NCBI GenBank assembly: GCA_964641155.1
Contig: CAZXJO010000006.1
Span: 47,769 to 111,768 of the forward strand
DNA length: 64,000 nucleotides
Reading direction: 5' to 3'
Origin: DTCV01 sp964641155
Lineage (GTDB): Archaea > Thermoproteota > Thermoprotei_A > Sulfolobales > NBVN01
Shown here: positions 42,447-51,253 of the stretch, piece by piece
Numbering within the stretch: the first letter of the stretch is position 1
How the letters are laid out: the number at the start of each line of letters is the position of its first letter
Position numbers and translations under genes: made by a program
Notes under the pieces: model-generated
Told to the model about the DNA's origin: nothing
Database searches by the model: none
Seen by the model: the letters and a program-made list of their open reading frames with translations, nothing else

Positions 42447-43823
42447 TTGGATGAGCAGGGCATTAAGGAGAAGGTTTCAGCATTCCTTAAAAGGAACTAC
42501 GATGAATATGTTTCACTCCTCAAAGAGTTGGTGTCGTATAGATCCGTGGCTTCGTGGGGCTTAGATGGTGTGAGGGACTGCGCTGACTACTTGTCGGAGT
42601 TGTTGAGGAGTAGAGGGTTTAAGGTTTCGGTCAAATGTGGGGGTGGGGCCCCCGTAATCTTCGGTGAGTTAGGTTCCGGCAGTAAAACTATTCTCATGTA
42701 CAATCACTACGACGTGCAACCACCTGATCCCCTAGAGCTTTGGGCCTCCGACCCCTTCAAACTTGAGTTGAAGGGTGACCTACTCGTCGGTCGAGGTGTT
42801 GGTGATAATAAAGGGAACATAATCGCTAGGTTAGCCGCTGTTGACTCCCTATCAGATTATTTGGACCTCTTAGACCTCCGCATTAAATTCTTGTTTGAGG
42901 GTGAGGAGGAAGTAGGGTCCCCCACACTCGCTGATATAGTTAGAGAGAACTTGAGCTGGGTTAAGGCTGATGGGGGTATTTGGGAAACAGCCTACGTTGG
43001 CAGAGATGGGAGGTTGGAAATCTCACTTGGGTTTAAAGGAATTCTCTACTTAGAACTACTTTTGAAAGGGGCTAACAGAGATGTACACAGCGGATATGCC
43101 CCACTAATACCAAATCCTGTCTGGAGGATGGCTAAACTACTGACACATATGAAGTCCGAGGACGGGTCCGTACTCGTTCCCGGCTTCTACGAGGATGTAG
43201 ACCCCGAGTTCCTCTCCAGCGCCGAGGAACTCATCAAGCAGATCGACTACCGGGAACTGGAGAAGATGGCAGGTGAGTTAGGGCTTAAGGGGTTTGTCAG
43301 GGGGTTGAGGGGGGTTGAAGCGTTGAGGGAACTCTACACGAAACCATCACTGAACGTTTCAGGTCTCTACTCCGGTTACACCGGTAAGGGGAGTAAGACC
43401 ATAGTGCCCTCAGTAGCTGGGGTGAAGATCGACATAAGGCCTGTCCCAGGGCAGAACCCCGAAAAGATATTAAACAACATCAAGCAGTACCTCAGAGACC
43501 TAGGCTACCATGATGTGGAGGTATTAGTAGAGAGCATGTACCCAGCGGGTTACACCAAACCGAGCGAGGAGATAGTTAAAGCCTCAGTCAAAGCTGCGAG
43601 GGAAGCGTACGGCTTAGACCCCCGATTGACCCCCATCTCAGGCGGCTCAGGCCCCATCTACCTGTTCACAAACGTCGCTGCAATTCCAACGACTGGTGCG
43701 GGGGTAGGCTACTACGATTCAAGGGTGCATGCACCTAACGAGAACATAAGAAGAGAGGACTTCTTAAACGGCATGAAGCACGTTGCCCTGACGTTAATCA
43801 ACTTCCGGAGTAGCACAAGTTAA
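42447..43823 (+). CDS. M20-family metallopeptidase (dipeptidase)
   Basis: Zinc peptidase of 458 residues. Metal and catalytic segments: YNHYDVQPPDPLELWASDPF (His and catalytic Asp), GRGVGDNKGN (bridging Asp), LFEGEEEVGSP (Glu pair) and the last His in RVHAPNE near the C-terminus. The dimerisation domain lies in the middle (about 185-320). Acts on dipeptides or N-acyl amino acids, fitting the peptide theme. It begins with TTG. Confidence 0.92.
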   Translation: MDEQGIKEKVSAFLKRNYDEYVSLLKELVSYRSVASWGLDGVRDCADYLSELLRSRGFKVSVKCGGGAPVIFGELGSGSKTILMYNHYDVQPPDPLELWASDPFKLELKGDLLVGRGVGDNKGNIIARLAAVDSLSDYLDLLDLRIKFLFEGEEEVGSPTLADIVRENLSWVKADGGIWETAYVGRDGRLEISLGFKGILYLELLLKGANRDVHSGYAPLIPNPVWRMAKLLTHMKSEDGSVLVPGFYEDVDPEFLSSAEELIKQIDYRELEKMAGELGLKGFVRGLRGVEALRELYTKPSLNVSGLYSGYTGKGSKTIVPSVAGVKIDIRPVPGQNPEKILNNIKQYLRDLGYHDVEVLVESMYPAGYTKPSEEIVKASVKAAREAYGLDPRLTPISGGSGPIYLFTNVAAIPTTGAGVGYYDSRVHAPNENIRREDFLNGMKHVALTLINFRSSTS

Positions 43824-43876
43824 CTACAATACCTTTAAACCCGGCCTCCTGAAAGGAAATAACTTAGGGTTGAGGA

Positions 43877-44170
43877 GTGGATAATAATTTACCTGAACTC
43901 GTTGTTGATGCTTTAAGGAAGGTTGAGGTACCGGGCTTCGATGTGGATGTGGTATCGAGCGGTGTCGTAAGGGGATTCAGACTCTCTGAAGACTGTAGGA
44001 AAGTCATGGTGTACGTGGACTTCTCCAGCTCCGACCCTGGGTGCCTCTTCTGCAAGTTTATAAATCACACGCTGTGGAACTCAATTATTAATAGAATTAA
44101 GGAGGCCCTCAGGGGGATAGGTATGGAGGAAGTTTTAGTGCTTGACATACGTAGGGGGCAGGAATTATGA
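43877..44170 (+). CDS. Small conserved protein, possibly MIP18-like
   Basis: 97 residues. It has an alternating helix-strand layout with DVDVVSSGVVRGFRLSEDCRKVMVYVDFSSSDPGCLFCKFIN. The S-x-D-P-G-C-x-x-C block recalls the conserved cysteine region of DUF59 proteins, though the match is loose. A metal or cluster role is possible. Not firmly identified. Confidence 0.5.
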   Translation: MDNNLPELVVDALRKVEVPGFDVDVVSSGVVRGFRLSEDCRKVMVYVDFSSSDPGCLFCKFINHTLWNSIINRIKEALRGIGMEEVLVLDIRRGQEL

Positions 44171-44185
44171 GCACCATCACTTAAG

Positions 44186-45667
44186 TTAACTATACAACTT
44201 ACTGATAACTTCCTCAAATTCTTTGAAGAGTTTTCTGTACCTAACTACCTCCTCATATGTCGGTACGGTTCTTTCAGCACTCCCCAACATCTTCTGACAT
44301 AATTCCCTAATCTTCCCGCTATCAGCATACTTCAACGACCTCAGGGATAGGAAGAGGTTGCCTAAATGTGAGACGTCCTCCAATCCACTATACACTACTT
44401 CCTTCTCGAACACATTTACGAGGAGGTTCCTGACGAATGAATACCTCGTTAACTTACCGCCGACCCTTACCTCATCGACCGCGACACCGTTCTCCTCCAA
44501 CGACTTGTACAGTAGCGCGAGGAGCATGACAACGCCCTCTATGACCGAGAGAACTATATCTATCTTCCTGGTAGTGCTTTCAAGCCCTATGATGCTAACC
44601 CTCCTTGCAGGATTCAACGGGAGCCTCTCGGAATATAGTAGGGGGACTGTCAGCAAGGTCTGGGAGACCTTAGAAGCACCCTCCAGGCTGTCAAATATCT
44701 TAGAATACGAGGTCGTATCATCGGGCTTTACGTCGTAGAGCAATCTAATGATGTGATCTACGACAACACCGCCGTTGCTTATTGCGCCGCCGGCCAACCA
44801 CTTCTTATCAATAAGGTAGTAGGTCTGAAACCTCATGAGTTTCGAAGCATCCGTGATCGGCTCAGGGATTACTGCCCTTATCATTGCGCTACTGCCAATG
44901 TTAACAACACCTAACCTGGCCTCACCCCCCGTCAGGCCGTAAATCATGGAGGCCCCGTCATATACGCCTAAAACGACCGGGATCCTCTCCCTTATCCCTA
45001 ACTCGTCCGCGAGATCTCCCCTGATCAGTTCTGAGGTATGGCCTTCACGGATTTCGGGCAGTGAGGACTCATCTATTCCAGCTAAGTTTAAGCTCAGATC
45101 ATCCCACTTCAGATCTCTGATGTTGAGCATTTGGTAAGTTCCGGAAGCTGATGAGAGGTCTGTGACGTTATTGCCTGTTAGGAAATTCATGAGGAGTGAT
45201 TTAGAGTCGATGAAGTACTTGGCCCTCCTAAAAACGTGGGGTGCTCTACTCCTCAACCAAAGGAGCTTGGGCAGGGCATATACGTGGAGGTGTGGGCAGC
45301 CAGTTCTCTCATACAACTCTCTGGAGAAGGGATGTAATTCCTTCAAGGCTTCGTAAGGCCTTTCATCGAGCCAGGTGATGATGTTTGTGACGGGCTTCAT
45401 CTCCTCATCCACTAGTAGCAAGCCGAAGAGGTAGGAGGTAAGCACTAAGGAGTCCACCTTAAACCCCCTACAGACCTCCTTAACCAAACGTTTAACGGTG
45501 GTTAACACTTCCCTAGGGTCGTGTTCGTACGCCAGCGGCTCCGGTGTAATTGGGGATATGCGGGAATTCAAGCTTCTTACAACTGTGAGCGTCTCACTTC
45601 CTTCATCGAAGTTTAATAACGCCACCTTAAGATGGGTCGTACCTAGGTCAACAGATACTATGAGCAG
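44186..45667 (-). CDS. FGGY-family carbohydrate kinase, apparent CTG start
   Basis: ATP-dependent sugar kinase of 493 residues. The earliest standard start is GTG at 45625, but that would remove the essential phosphate-1 motif. Reading upstream in frame gives IVSVDLGTTHLKVALLNF (DLGTT at 7-11), and a TAA stop lies directly before. The only initiation-like codon between is CTG at 45667, with AAGGTGG a few bases upstream. Later segments LGVYDGASMIYGLTGGEARLGVVNIGSS and AGGAISNGGVVVDH support FGGY; the substrate is unclear. It is 11 bp behind the GNAT gene. Confidence 0.85.
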   Translation of the reverse strand: MLIVSVDLGTTHLKVALLNFDEGSETLTVVRSLNSRISPITPEPLAYEHDPREVLTTVKRLVKEVCRGFKVDSLVLTSYLFGLLLVDEEMKPVTNIITWLDERPYEALKELHPFSRELYERTGCPHLHVYALPKLLWLRSRAPHVFRRAKYFIDSKSLLMNFLTGNNVTDLSSASGTYQMLNIRDLKWDDLSLNLAGIDESSLPEIREGHTSELIRGDLADELGIRERIPVVLGVYDGASMIYGLTGGEARLGVVNIGSSAMIRAVIPEPITDASKLMRFQTYYLIDKKWLAGGAISNGGVVVDHIIRLLYDVKPDDTTSYSKIFDSLEGASKVSQTLLTVPLLYSERLPLNPARRVSIIGLESTTRKIDIVLSVIEGVVMLLALLYKSLEENGVAVDEVRVGGKLTRYSFVRNLLVNVFEKEVVYSGLEDVSHLGNLFLSLRSLKYADSGKIRELCQKMLGSAERTVPTYEEVVRYRKLFKEFEEVISKLYS

Positions 45668-45678
45668 TTAACCCACCT

Positions 45679-46035
45679 TCACCCTTTGGATTTTTCCCTC
45701 TTAAGACTCTCTTCATAGTACTTCGCTAGTTCTTCATCGTTCATAACGTTGTAGGGCTCTGAAAGCATGTTCCTTAACTCAGGATTCTTCAGGAAGTAGT
45801 AAATCGAGTACGAACATATCGGCACGACTTTAAGTCCTCTCTCCCTAGCCAGCTCCAACGCCTTATCAATAAGGAGTTTAGCCACACCCTTACCCCTATG
45901 TTGAGGGGGTGTGTAGGTCTCAAGTAAGAACATCTTATCGCCCTCAACTTTATACCCTAAAAAGGCCTTAGAGCCGTCAGGAAACTTCACATAGAATACT
46001 TGGGAGGTGTACTTTACGTTCAAGGAATCAGACAC
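45679..46035 (-). CDS. GNAT-family acetyltransferase
   Basis: 118 residues with the acetyl-CoA loop PQHRGKGVAKLLIDKALE (about 62-79) and the following KVVPICSYSIYYFLKNPE. The layout matches the small COG2388-type group. It probably acetylates a small molecule or protein N-terminus. Shares an operon with the FGGY kinase. Confidence 0.88.
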   Translation of the reverse strand: MSDSLNVKYTSQVFYVKFPDGSKAFLGYKVEGDKMFLLETYTPPQHRGKGVAKLLIDKALELARERGLKVVPICSYSIYYFLKNPELRNMLSEPYNVMNDEELAKYYEESLKREKSKG

Positions 46036-46112
46036 CCTACCACCGAGGAAGTAGTTAACTTGGAGAGTTTAAATAATAATGAACTGAAACCACGTACTGC
46101 AATGTTTAGTTA

Positions 46113-46943
46113 GTGATCCGAACCAGAAATTTATTAATTCGTTACGCATTGATCTTCGGTGATTCCCTGACTAAAGAATTAACAAGGGTGGGGGCAGACC
46201 TCTACAATCGTTTGGAAAGCACCGCTAAGCTTTTGGACGTCAGCCCTGAAGACCTCCTTGAGATATTCCTCGAGAGTCTGGACCTCATAGGGGAGGTCAT
46301 AGAAAGCGAAGCCAGTAAGTTCAAGGACAGTCTAGGGTTGAGCGGGCGTGAGTTAGCAAGCTTTATAGTGGGTAGAAGCGTAGCCCTTTCCGTAGGGCTT
46401 TACGGTATGGTTCTCGTGTTAGATAGCTTAATAGGTGCCTGGAGTAAGGGTTTCGCCTTCACGCATGGTTCAGGTAGAGTGGTTGACGAATCAGGTAATG
46501 TTAGGGGGCTGCTAATACATTTGGACAGCACGGAGGTCTCTATAAAGAAAAGCTTGGTGGACTGCATCGAGCTGCTCGTACATGATGAAGGGGTTGCCGT
46601 AGGGTTCCACTCAAACCTCTTGCTAAGCGAACTACAAGGAGAGGAGAAAAGTAGGATTAAGGAGGCAATTGAGCGTTCGTTAGAAAGCTCAAAAGAGAGA
46701 TCATCAGCATTAATCTCTAGATGTGGTGAAGGCTGTGAGGTCGATGTGGATGTTATTGATCATGAAGACGGCTTCACAGTAGGGATAACGTTCTACTTAA
46801 AGAGGTTTAACTGCATACCGCGATTGGAAGATGTGGACCCAATACTAGCTAAACTTGTGGATGAAAGTGGACTAACCAAACACGTTGAAGATGTGAGGGG
46901 TGCTAAGGTAGCCTCCTTCCTAAGGGGTAACAGTTCCAATTGA
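46113..46943 (+). CDS. Hypothetical protein
   Basis: 276 residues, not recognised. N-terminal helical part (about 1-75), then a GRELASFIVGRSVALSVGLYGMVLVLDSLI hydrophobic helical region (about 76-105). A strand-rich second half follows with HDEGVAVGFHSN, an acidic helix SELQGEEKSRIKEAIERSLESSKERSS and CGEGCEVDVDVIDHEDGFTVGITF. Two cysteines in CGEGC might bind metal. Start is GTG. Confidence 0.55.
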   Translation: MIRTRNLLIRYALIFGDSLTKELTRVGADLYNRLESTAKLLDVSPEDLLEIFLESLDLIGEVIESEASKFKDSLGLSGRELASFIVGRSVALSVGLYGMVLVLDSLIGAWSKGFAFTHGSGRVVDESGNVRGLLIHLDSTEVSIKKSLVDCIELLVHDEGVAVGFHSNLLLSELQGEEKSRIKEAIERSLESSKERSSALISRCGEGCEVDVDVIDHEDGFTVGITFYLKRFNCIPRLEDVDPILAKLVDESGLTKHVEDVRGAKVASFLRGNSSN

Positions 46944-47019
46944 GAGACGTGTCGAGGGAAGGAATCAAAGGTTTTAAGAACTTCATGATTTTATATCTCC
47001 CCCTAAATACCTTAACTCG

Positions 47020-47565
47020 GTGTGGCGTCTGATCAAGCTGTTAAAGGAGTCTACGCTTTGTAGGGGGAGGAGGGTGACGCTAATTCAGAGGGTCTACTCC
47101 TACGGTGGGGTAGAGTTCGTGAGGGATATAGTTCACTTCGGTCAGGCAGTTGCCGCCCTACCAATATTGGACGATGAGGTACTACTAATCAAGCAGTTTA
47201 GGGCCCCAGTAAACAGTTGGGTGCTTGAACTCCCGGCAGGTAAGGTTGAGGCTGGAGAAGCTTTGGAGGACGCAGTCAGGAGGGAGCTCGCTGAGGAAAT
47301 CGGTTACGTCCCGCGGAAGGTTAGTAAGATGATGTCCGTGTATATGGCACCGGGTTACAGTGATGAAGTCCTTCATATATACCTCGCCACGGACTTGGAG
47401 TACGTAGGCACTAGGCCGGAGCCAGGGGAGCTGATTGAGGTGGTCAGGCTGAAGATTGATGAAGTCTTAGAAACCCTGATGAACTCTGAGGTCATCGACG
47501 TCAAGACGTTAGCAGCCGTTTCGACATACTTGAGGCTCAAGAACGCATCGAACCGAGGTTACTGA
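47020..47565 (+). CDS. NUDIX hydrolase, ADP-ribose pyrophosphatase type
   Basis: 181 residues. The Nudix box covers residues 74-96, starting GKVEAGE and ending RRELAEEIG, with its metal-binding glutamates in place. Upstream AALPILDDEVLLIKQFR and downstream YMAPGYSDEVLHIYLA match ADP-ribose or nucleoside-diphosphate-sugar hydrolases. Three bases separate it from the next gene. Confidence 0.92.
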   Translation: MWRLIKLLKESTLCRGRRVTLIQRVYSYGGVEFVRDIVHFGQAVAALPILDDEVLLIKQFRAPVNSWVLELPAGKVEAGEALEDAVRRELAEEIGYVPRKVSKMMSVYMAPGYSDEVLHIYLATDLEYVGTRPEPGELIEVVRLKIDEVLETLMNSEVIDVKTLAAVSTYLRLKNASNRGY

Positions 47566-47568
47566 CAT

Positions 47569-47925
47569 ATGAGCGATTCAGTGCGTCTCACTAAAGTGTA
47601 CAGGAACAGAGATGTTTTGAGGATTGTGGGATTAATCCCTGAAGGACATTCACATATAAGGCTTGTTTTAGAACTCAACGACCAAACGATAGTGCTTCAA
47701 GAAGCTACCGTCGCGGCAATAGTCAGAGCGTACGTAACCATCAGCACACATCCGACCAGAAGGGCTGTCGAGCTATTGAACATTAAACTCGGGAGCGGTT
47801 CCAAGAAGGTAGGTTACTCAGAATATCAATTAATCGAGAGTTCCAGAACCGAAGAGGAAATTCTGAGTGAGTGGGCCGAGAAATTATATGGTGAATCCAC
47901 CGGCCGCAAAGACCACAACCCGTAG
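47569..47925 (+). CDS. Hypothetical protein following the NUDIX gene
   Basis: 118 residues, not recognised. Predicted strands (DVLRIVGLIP, IRLVLELNDQTIVLQEATV) followed by a helix and a charged C-terminus. No catalytic residues are apparent. Likely co-transcribed with the NUDIX gene because only 3 bp separate them. Confidence 0.6.
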   Translation: MSDSVRLTKVYRNRDVLRIVGLIPEGHSHIRLVLELNDQTIVLQEATVAAIVRAYVTISTHPTRRAVELLNIKLGSGSKKVGYSEYQLIESSRTEEEILSEWAEKLYGESTGRKDHNP

Positions 47926-47958
47926 GTTAGGAATGGTTAAGTCCCCGCCCTTATCACT

Positions 47959-48609
47959 TTAAAACATCCGAAGAAGCAGGACCGTAACACTTACTGCGAT
48001 ATATGTGATTATAGCGACATCCACCCACTTAACGGCAGGTTTAGAGGCGAACCATTTCAAACACTTGAACTGCTTCTGAGATATGGATTCTGCGAGCTGT
48101 GCCGATGAGGTCATTACATGAACTACCAGGGGTATTGGTAAGTTGGTTAAGAGCTTCCTCCCCCGGAGGCCCTTCCCCCTTAAAGCTGCTAATGTCTCAC
48201 CTATGCTGTAGTTCATATAATCAGCCAACTTCATTATCATAGGAATGGTTAACGTAGCTAACGCTGGAACACCTAGCTCAGCCATAACGTATGTGAGTTC
48301 TGTAGGTTTCATTAGTTGTAGGACGCTCGTGAAGGCTAACGCGATTGTAAGTAGTCTTAGGACGACGTCAAGGGCTTCCACAGGTCCGTATAGGGCGGCT
48401 AAAACTACGTAGGGCGGTATGGTGATCCACAAGTATAGCATAGCTAACTTACGGATTTGCTCCAGCTGCAAGGAACTTACGAGGTAGGCCACCAGAATCA
48501 TTGATAGCAGGAAGCCGCTTACGAGGAAATTCACGTATAACGTAACCATAACCCATGCTATTGCTACGAAGCCAACTGCCGGGTGGATGGTTTTACCTGT
48601 GTCAGTCAA
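47959..48609 (-). CDS. ecfT: ECF transporter T component
   Basis: Membrane coupling protein of 216 residues with five to six helices. The coupling motif pairs are near YSIGETLAALRGKGLRGRKLL (about 150-170), containing the AxxxRGxxxR element that contacts the ATPases. It links the two ATPase genes upstream to the ThiW-type binding subunit. The TTG start overlaps the preceding ATPase by 8 bp. Confidence 0.85.
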   Translation of the reverse strand: MTDTGKTIHPAVGFVAIAWVMVTLYVNFLVSGFLLSMILVAYLVSSLQLEQIRKLAMLYLWITIPPYVVLAALYGPVEALDVVLRLLTIALAFTSVLQLMKPTELTYVMAELGVPALATLTIPMIMKLADYMNYSIGETLAALRGKGLRGRKLLTNLPIPLVVHVMTSSAQLAESISQKQFKCLKWFASKPAVKWVDVAIITYIAVSVTVLLLRMF

Positions 48610-49288
48610 TCCCCCTCAGCCTCAGACCTAATTTCTTACCAATTACTACGGCGTAGGGTTCGGGGAAACCTACTAGGGATAGGTAGTTTCCGTAGAAGAT
48701 GTCTTCAGTCGGTCCTTCGACAATTACGCGGCCGTCATCCATCAAGTAGACGTGATCAGCTACTTTGAGGACGAAGTCGAGGTCGTGAGACGCTATGACG
48801 ACTGGTATTTTAAGGGATTTGAGGAGGCCCTCCACCATCTTCCTCTCCTTAAGGCCGAGGCCGTTCGTAGGCTCATCAATTACTAAGGCTTCAGGACCCC
48901 ACGAAACCGCTATGAGGATGGATACCATCCTTGCCTGACCCATAGATAACTTAAAAGTGTGTTTGTTTCCTAAGCTCTTGAGGCCATAGGTCTGTAGGAA
49001 TCCCTCCGCCTTCACAGAATCCTTAAATTGTTCTATAAATTCTTCAATCACCGTGGGCTTCGTAAACGTGTAGTAAGGATTTTGCCATGAACTACCCACC
49101 CTCTCCGGGACCACCACCCTACCCTTCTCCGGTTTCAGAACTTTAGCGATGATCTTAAGTATCGTAGTTTTTCCGGACCCGTTGGGGCCTATGATAGCTG
49201 TTATGCCCTCACCCGCCTTTAGGGTTATCCCCTTAATTATGTCTTTATACCACACTCCCTCAAGCAGTATTGATACCAACCAACCCAC
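48602..49288 (-). CDS. ECF transporter ATPase
   Basis: ABC ATPase of 228 residues: Walker A GPNGSGKTT (34-42), signature KLSMGQARM, Walker B EALVIDEPTNGLG, and the switch histidine in ASHDLDF. Its start overlaps the previous ATPase gene by 29 bp. Paired with that gene it forms the heterodimeric motor of the ECF importer. Confidence 0.92.
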   Translation of the reverse strand: MGWLVSILLEGVWYKDIIKGITLKAGEGITAIIGPNGSGKTTILKIIAKVLKPEKGRVVVPERVGSSWQNPYYTFTKPTVIEEFIEQFKDSVKAEGFLQTYGLKSLGNKHTFKLSMGQARMVSILIAVSWGPEALVIDEPTNGLGLKERKMVEGLLKSLKIPVVIASHDLDFVLKVADHVYLMDDGRVIVEGPTEDIFYGNYLSLVGFPEPYAVVIGKKLGLRLRGID

Positions 49289-49976
49289 ACCTCATGAGCA
49301 ATTCTAAAGGCCATTCAATATCGGGGTCCAGGTCTGTGACGTTATCTAGTTTCCCATCATAGCTTACTGAACCATCCTTAAGTAACACCACCCTCTCAAT
49401 CCAACCGCTCAGGTAGCGGAGCTTGTGCTCGGTAATCATTACTGGGATACCCAACTTATTTAAGATCCTGAGCAGTTCGGAAGCACCCTTCGGGTCTATG
49501 TGGGCAAACGGTTCGTCTAGAAGGAGTATGTCCGGTTTGAGGGCTAACGCGCTTGCTATAGCCACCCTCTGCCGTTGCCCCATGGAGAGCTTCATGACGT
49601 TGCGGTCAAGCAGTTCGTCCAGGTCTAACGCCTCGCTAAGCCCCCTTACCTCCCTACTAACCTCTGAGGGAGTAAGCCCTTGGCTGGCTAGGACGTAGGT
49701 TAGTTCATCTCTCGCCGTAGGCATGAGTATGTAAAGGTCGAAGTTCTGAGGGACGTATGCGACCCTGCCAGCTACGTTAACCTCACCGACGATCACACCG
49801 CCGTAAACCTTAACCGCTAAGCCCGAAATAACTCTAAGGAGTGTTGTCTTACCACTCCCGGTACTTCCTGTTACTACCACCCTTTCCTTATCAATAACTA
49901 AGCTCACGTTGTTAAGCGTCCACACATCTGACGTCGGGTACTTATAGTAAAGATTTCTAATCTCTATAAGCGCCAA
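49260..49976 (-). CDS. ECF transporter ATPase
   Basis: ABC ATPase of 238 residues: Walker A GSTGSGKTT (37-45), Q-loop region VAYVPQNFDLYILMPTARDEL, signature KLSMGQRQRVAIASAL, Walker B ILLLDEPFAHID, switch histidine TEHKLRY. Together with the adjacent ATPase it drives vitamin-precursor uptake. Overlaps the P-loop NTPase gene by 13 bp. Confidence 0.93.
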   Translation of the reverse strand: MALIEIRNLYYKYPTSDVWTLNNVSLVIDKERVVVTGSTGSGKTTLLRVISGLAVKVYGGVIVGEVNVAGRVAYVPQNFDLYILMPTARDELTYVLASQGLTPSEVSREVRGLSEALDLDELLDRNVMKLSMGQRQRVAIASALALKPDILLLDEPFAHIDPKGASELLRILNKLGIPVMITEHKLRYLSGWIERVVLLKDGSVSYDGKLDNVTDLDPDIEWPLELLMRCGLVGINTA

Positions 49977-50476
49977 ACATGGTCAACCTTCTTCATCAGT
50001 TCGTCAACTAGTTGCCTTTCCCGAAGACTTAGCCCGCACTCATCATGTAGCGAGCTCCCGTAGTAACTATTCGCTATGAAGAGCACTGCCTTCTCAGCAG
50101 CATCAACAACTAGGCTTAGGTCACCGGCGTGGAGATAGATCGATAAGTCGTTTATTACCAGTATTGGTGTCGGTTCGCTTAAGAACTCCTTAATAGCTTT
50201 TTCAGTGATTTCCCTATTCTCCTTAGCCAACTCCCAAACATCATTGCAGTCCTTACCCATAAGCCTAGGGGCCTTCAACCCTTCAGGCCTAATTATCCTC
50301 ACATCACTACTTACCCTCATCCTACTGCCCACACCACCGAAATCAGGGGCGAAGTCCAAAACAGTTATTTTTTCTTTCCCGCAGACCTGAGCTAAGGCAT
50401 CAACGAGTCTGCAGGTCAGAGTTGTCTTACCCCTCCGCACGTCACCGACAATTAACAGTTTAAAGGATTTTGGCAC
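49964..50476 (-). CDS. P-loop NTPase of unknown role within the ECF operon
   Basis: 170 residues with P-loop GDVRRGKT at 11-18 at the end of the first strand, possible Walker B-like PILVINDLS (about 106) and VLDFAPDF as a switch-like region. It has no GTPase NKxD motif that I can see, so it is perhaps an ATPase or nucleotide kinase. It overlaps the genes on both sides, so its product is made along with the transporter. ECF systems do not normally have such a component. The function could be precursor phosphorylation or control. Confidence 0.75.
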   Translation of the reverse strand: MPKSFKLLIVGDVRRGKTTLTCRLVDALAQVCGKEKITVLDFAPDFGGVGSRMRVSSDVRIIRPEGLKAPRLMGKDCNDVWELAKENREITEKAIKEFLSEPTPILVINDLSIYLHAGDLSLVVDAAEKAVLFIANSYYGSSLHDECGLSLRERQLVDELMKKVDHVWRL

Positions 50477-50972
50477 GTTTAAGCACCTTTAAAGCCGCAA
50501 AGCCTATTACCGTTCCAATCAGGGAACTAGCCAGCCAACCCACCCACATTGTGGTTAGCGCTACTGCCCACCTCTCGTAGTGGCCCATGAAAGGTGTGAA
50601 CAAGTAGAAAGCTATTAAGAAACCTATGACTGACGTCCCAATTGGTTCAGCAAGTGCGGCATATTCTACGGGGACCTTACCTTTCTTTAATAAAAGAGCT
50701 GTCAGACCAACTAGTAATGCCCCAGGGATACTTCCAGGAAAGGCGTATATTGTTCCCAAGCCCAACATGTTCCTTATCAAGCTTATTATGAACGCCGTCC
50801 CAACACCCCACCAAGGACCTAATAGAACTCCGCATATAGCGTTAGTCATATGTTGCCATGGCAATGCCCTGGTAGGGCCTACTGGGATAAATATCGGTGA
50901 GAGCGCTACAGTCAGGCCTGAGAACATCATAGCTAGAGCCAACTTCCTCTCAAACCCCCAGTTCAACATCAT
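50460..50972 (-). CDS. thiW: ThiW-type ECF substrate-binding component
   Basis: Integral membrane S-component of 170 residues with six helices. The IPVGPTRALPWQHMTNAICGVLLGPWWG segment, then SLIRNMLGLGTIYAFPGSIPGALLVGL, is the ThiW family signature. ThiW proteins bind the hydroxyethylthiazole precursor of thiamine. It is first in the operon, with ATPases and T component downstream. No thiamine riboswitch could be recognised in the short leader. Confidence 0.88.
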   Translation of the reverse strand: MMLNWGFERKLALAMMFSGLTVALSPIFIPVGPTRALPWQHMTNAICGVLLGPWWGVGTAFIISLIRNMLGLGTIYAFPGSIPGALLVGLTALLLKKGKVPVEYAALAEPIGTSVIGFLIAFYLFTPFMGHYERWAVALTTMWVGWLASSLIGTVIGFAALKVLKRAKIL

Positions 50973-51253
50973 GACCGACCCGTGCGTAGATTAACATATG
51001 GATTAATAAGCTTAAGATAACTCGGTTATACAGTGAACGTAGACGCCAGCGAGTCGTGGAATGGATGTGGGCTGAAACAGAACCACTTCCTTAAGGAAGC
51101 GATGGAGCTGATGGTTGATGGACGACCTACGCACATTACTTATCTGTGCTTGATGGAGATTCTTTTAAGAGAAAAAGTGCTTAAAATTCAAGCAATTTAC
51201 GACTTCAGTAGTGGAGTTTATTAACTAATCTCCCAGGTGATTCAGGGATTGCT

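Noticed and set aside
50973..51060. Possible thiamine riboswitch before thiW
   Set aside because: The leader is too short, and the conserved CUGAGA and ACCUGA elements are not present.
51033..51224. 63-codon forward frame before the creatininase gene
   Set aside because: No recognisable pattern, no ribosome site and it sits in the divergent promoter region; a perfect 14-bp palindrome CTTCCTTAAGGAAG inside it may be regulatory instead.
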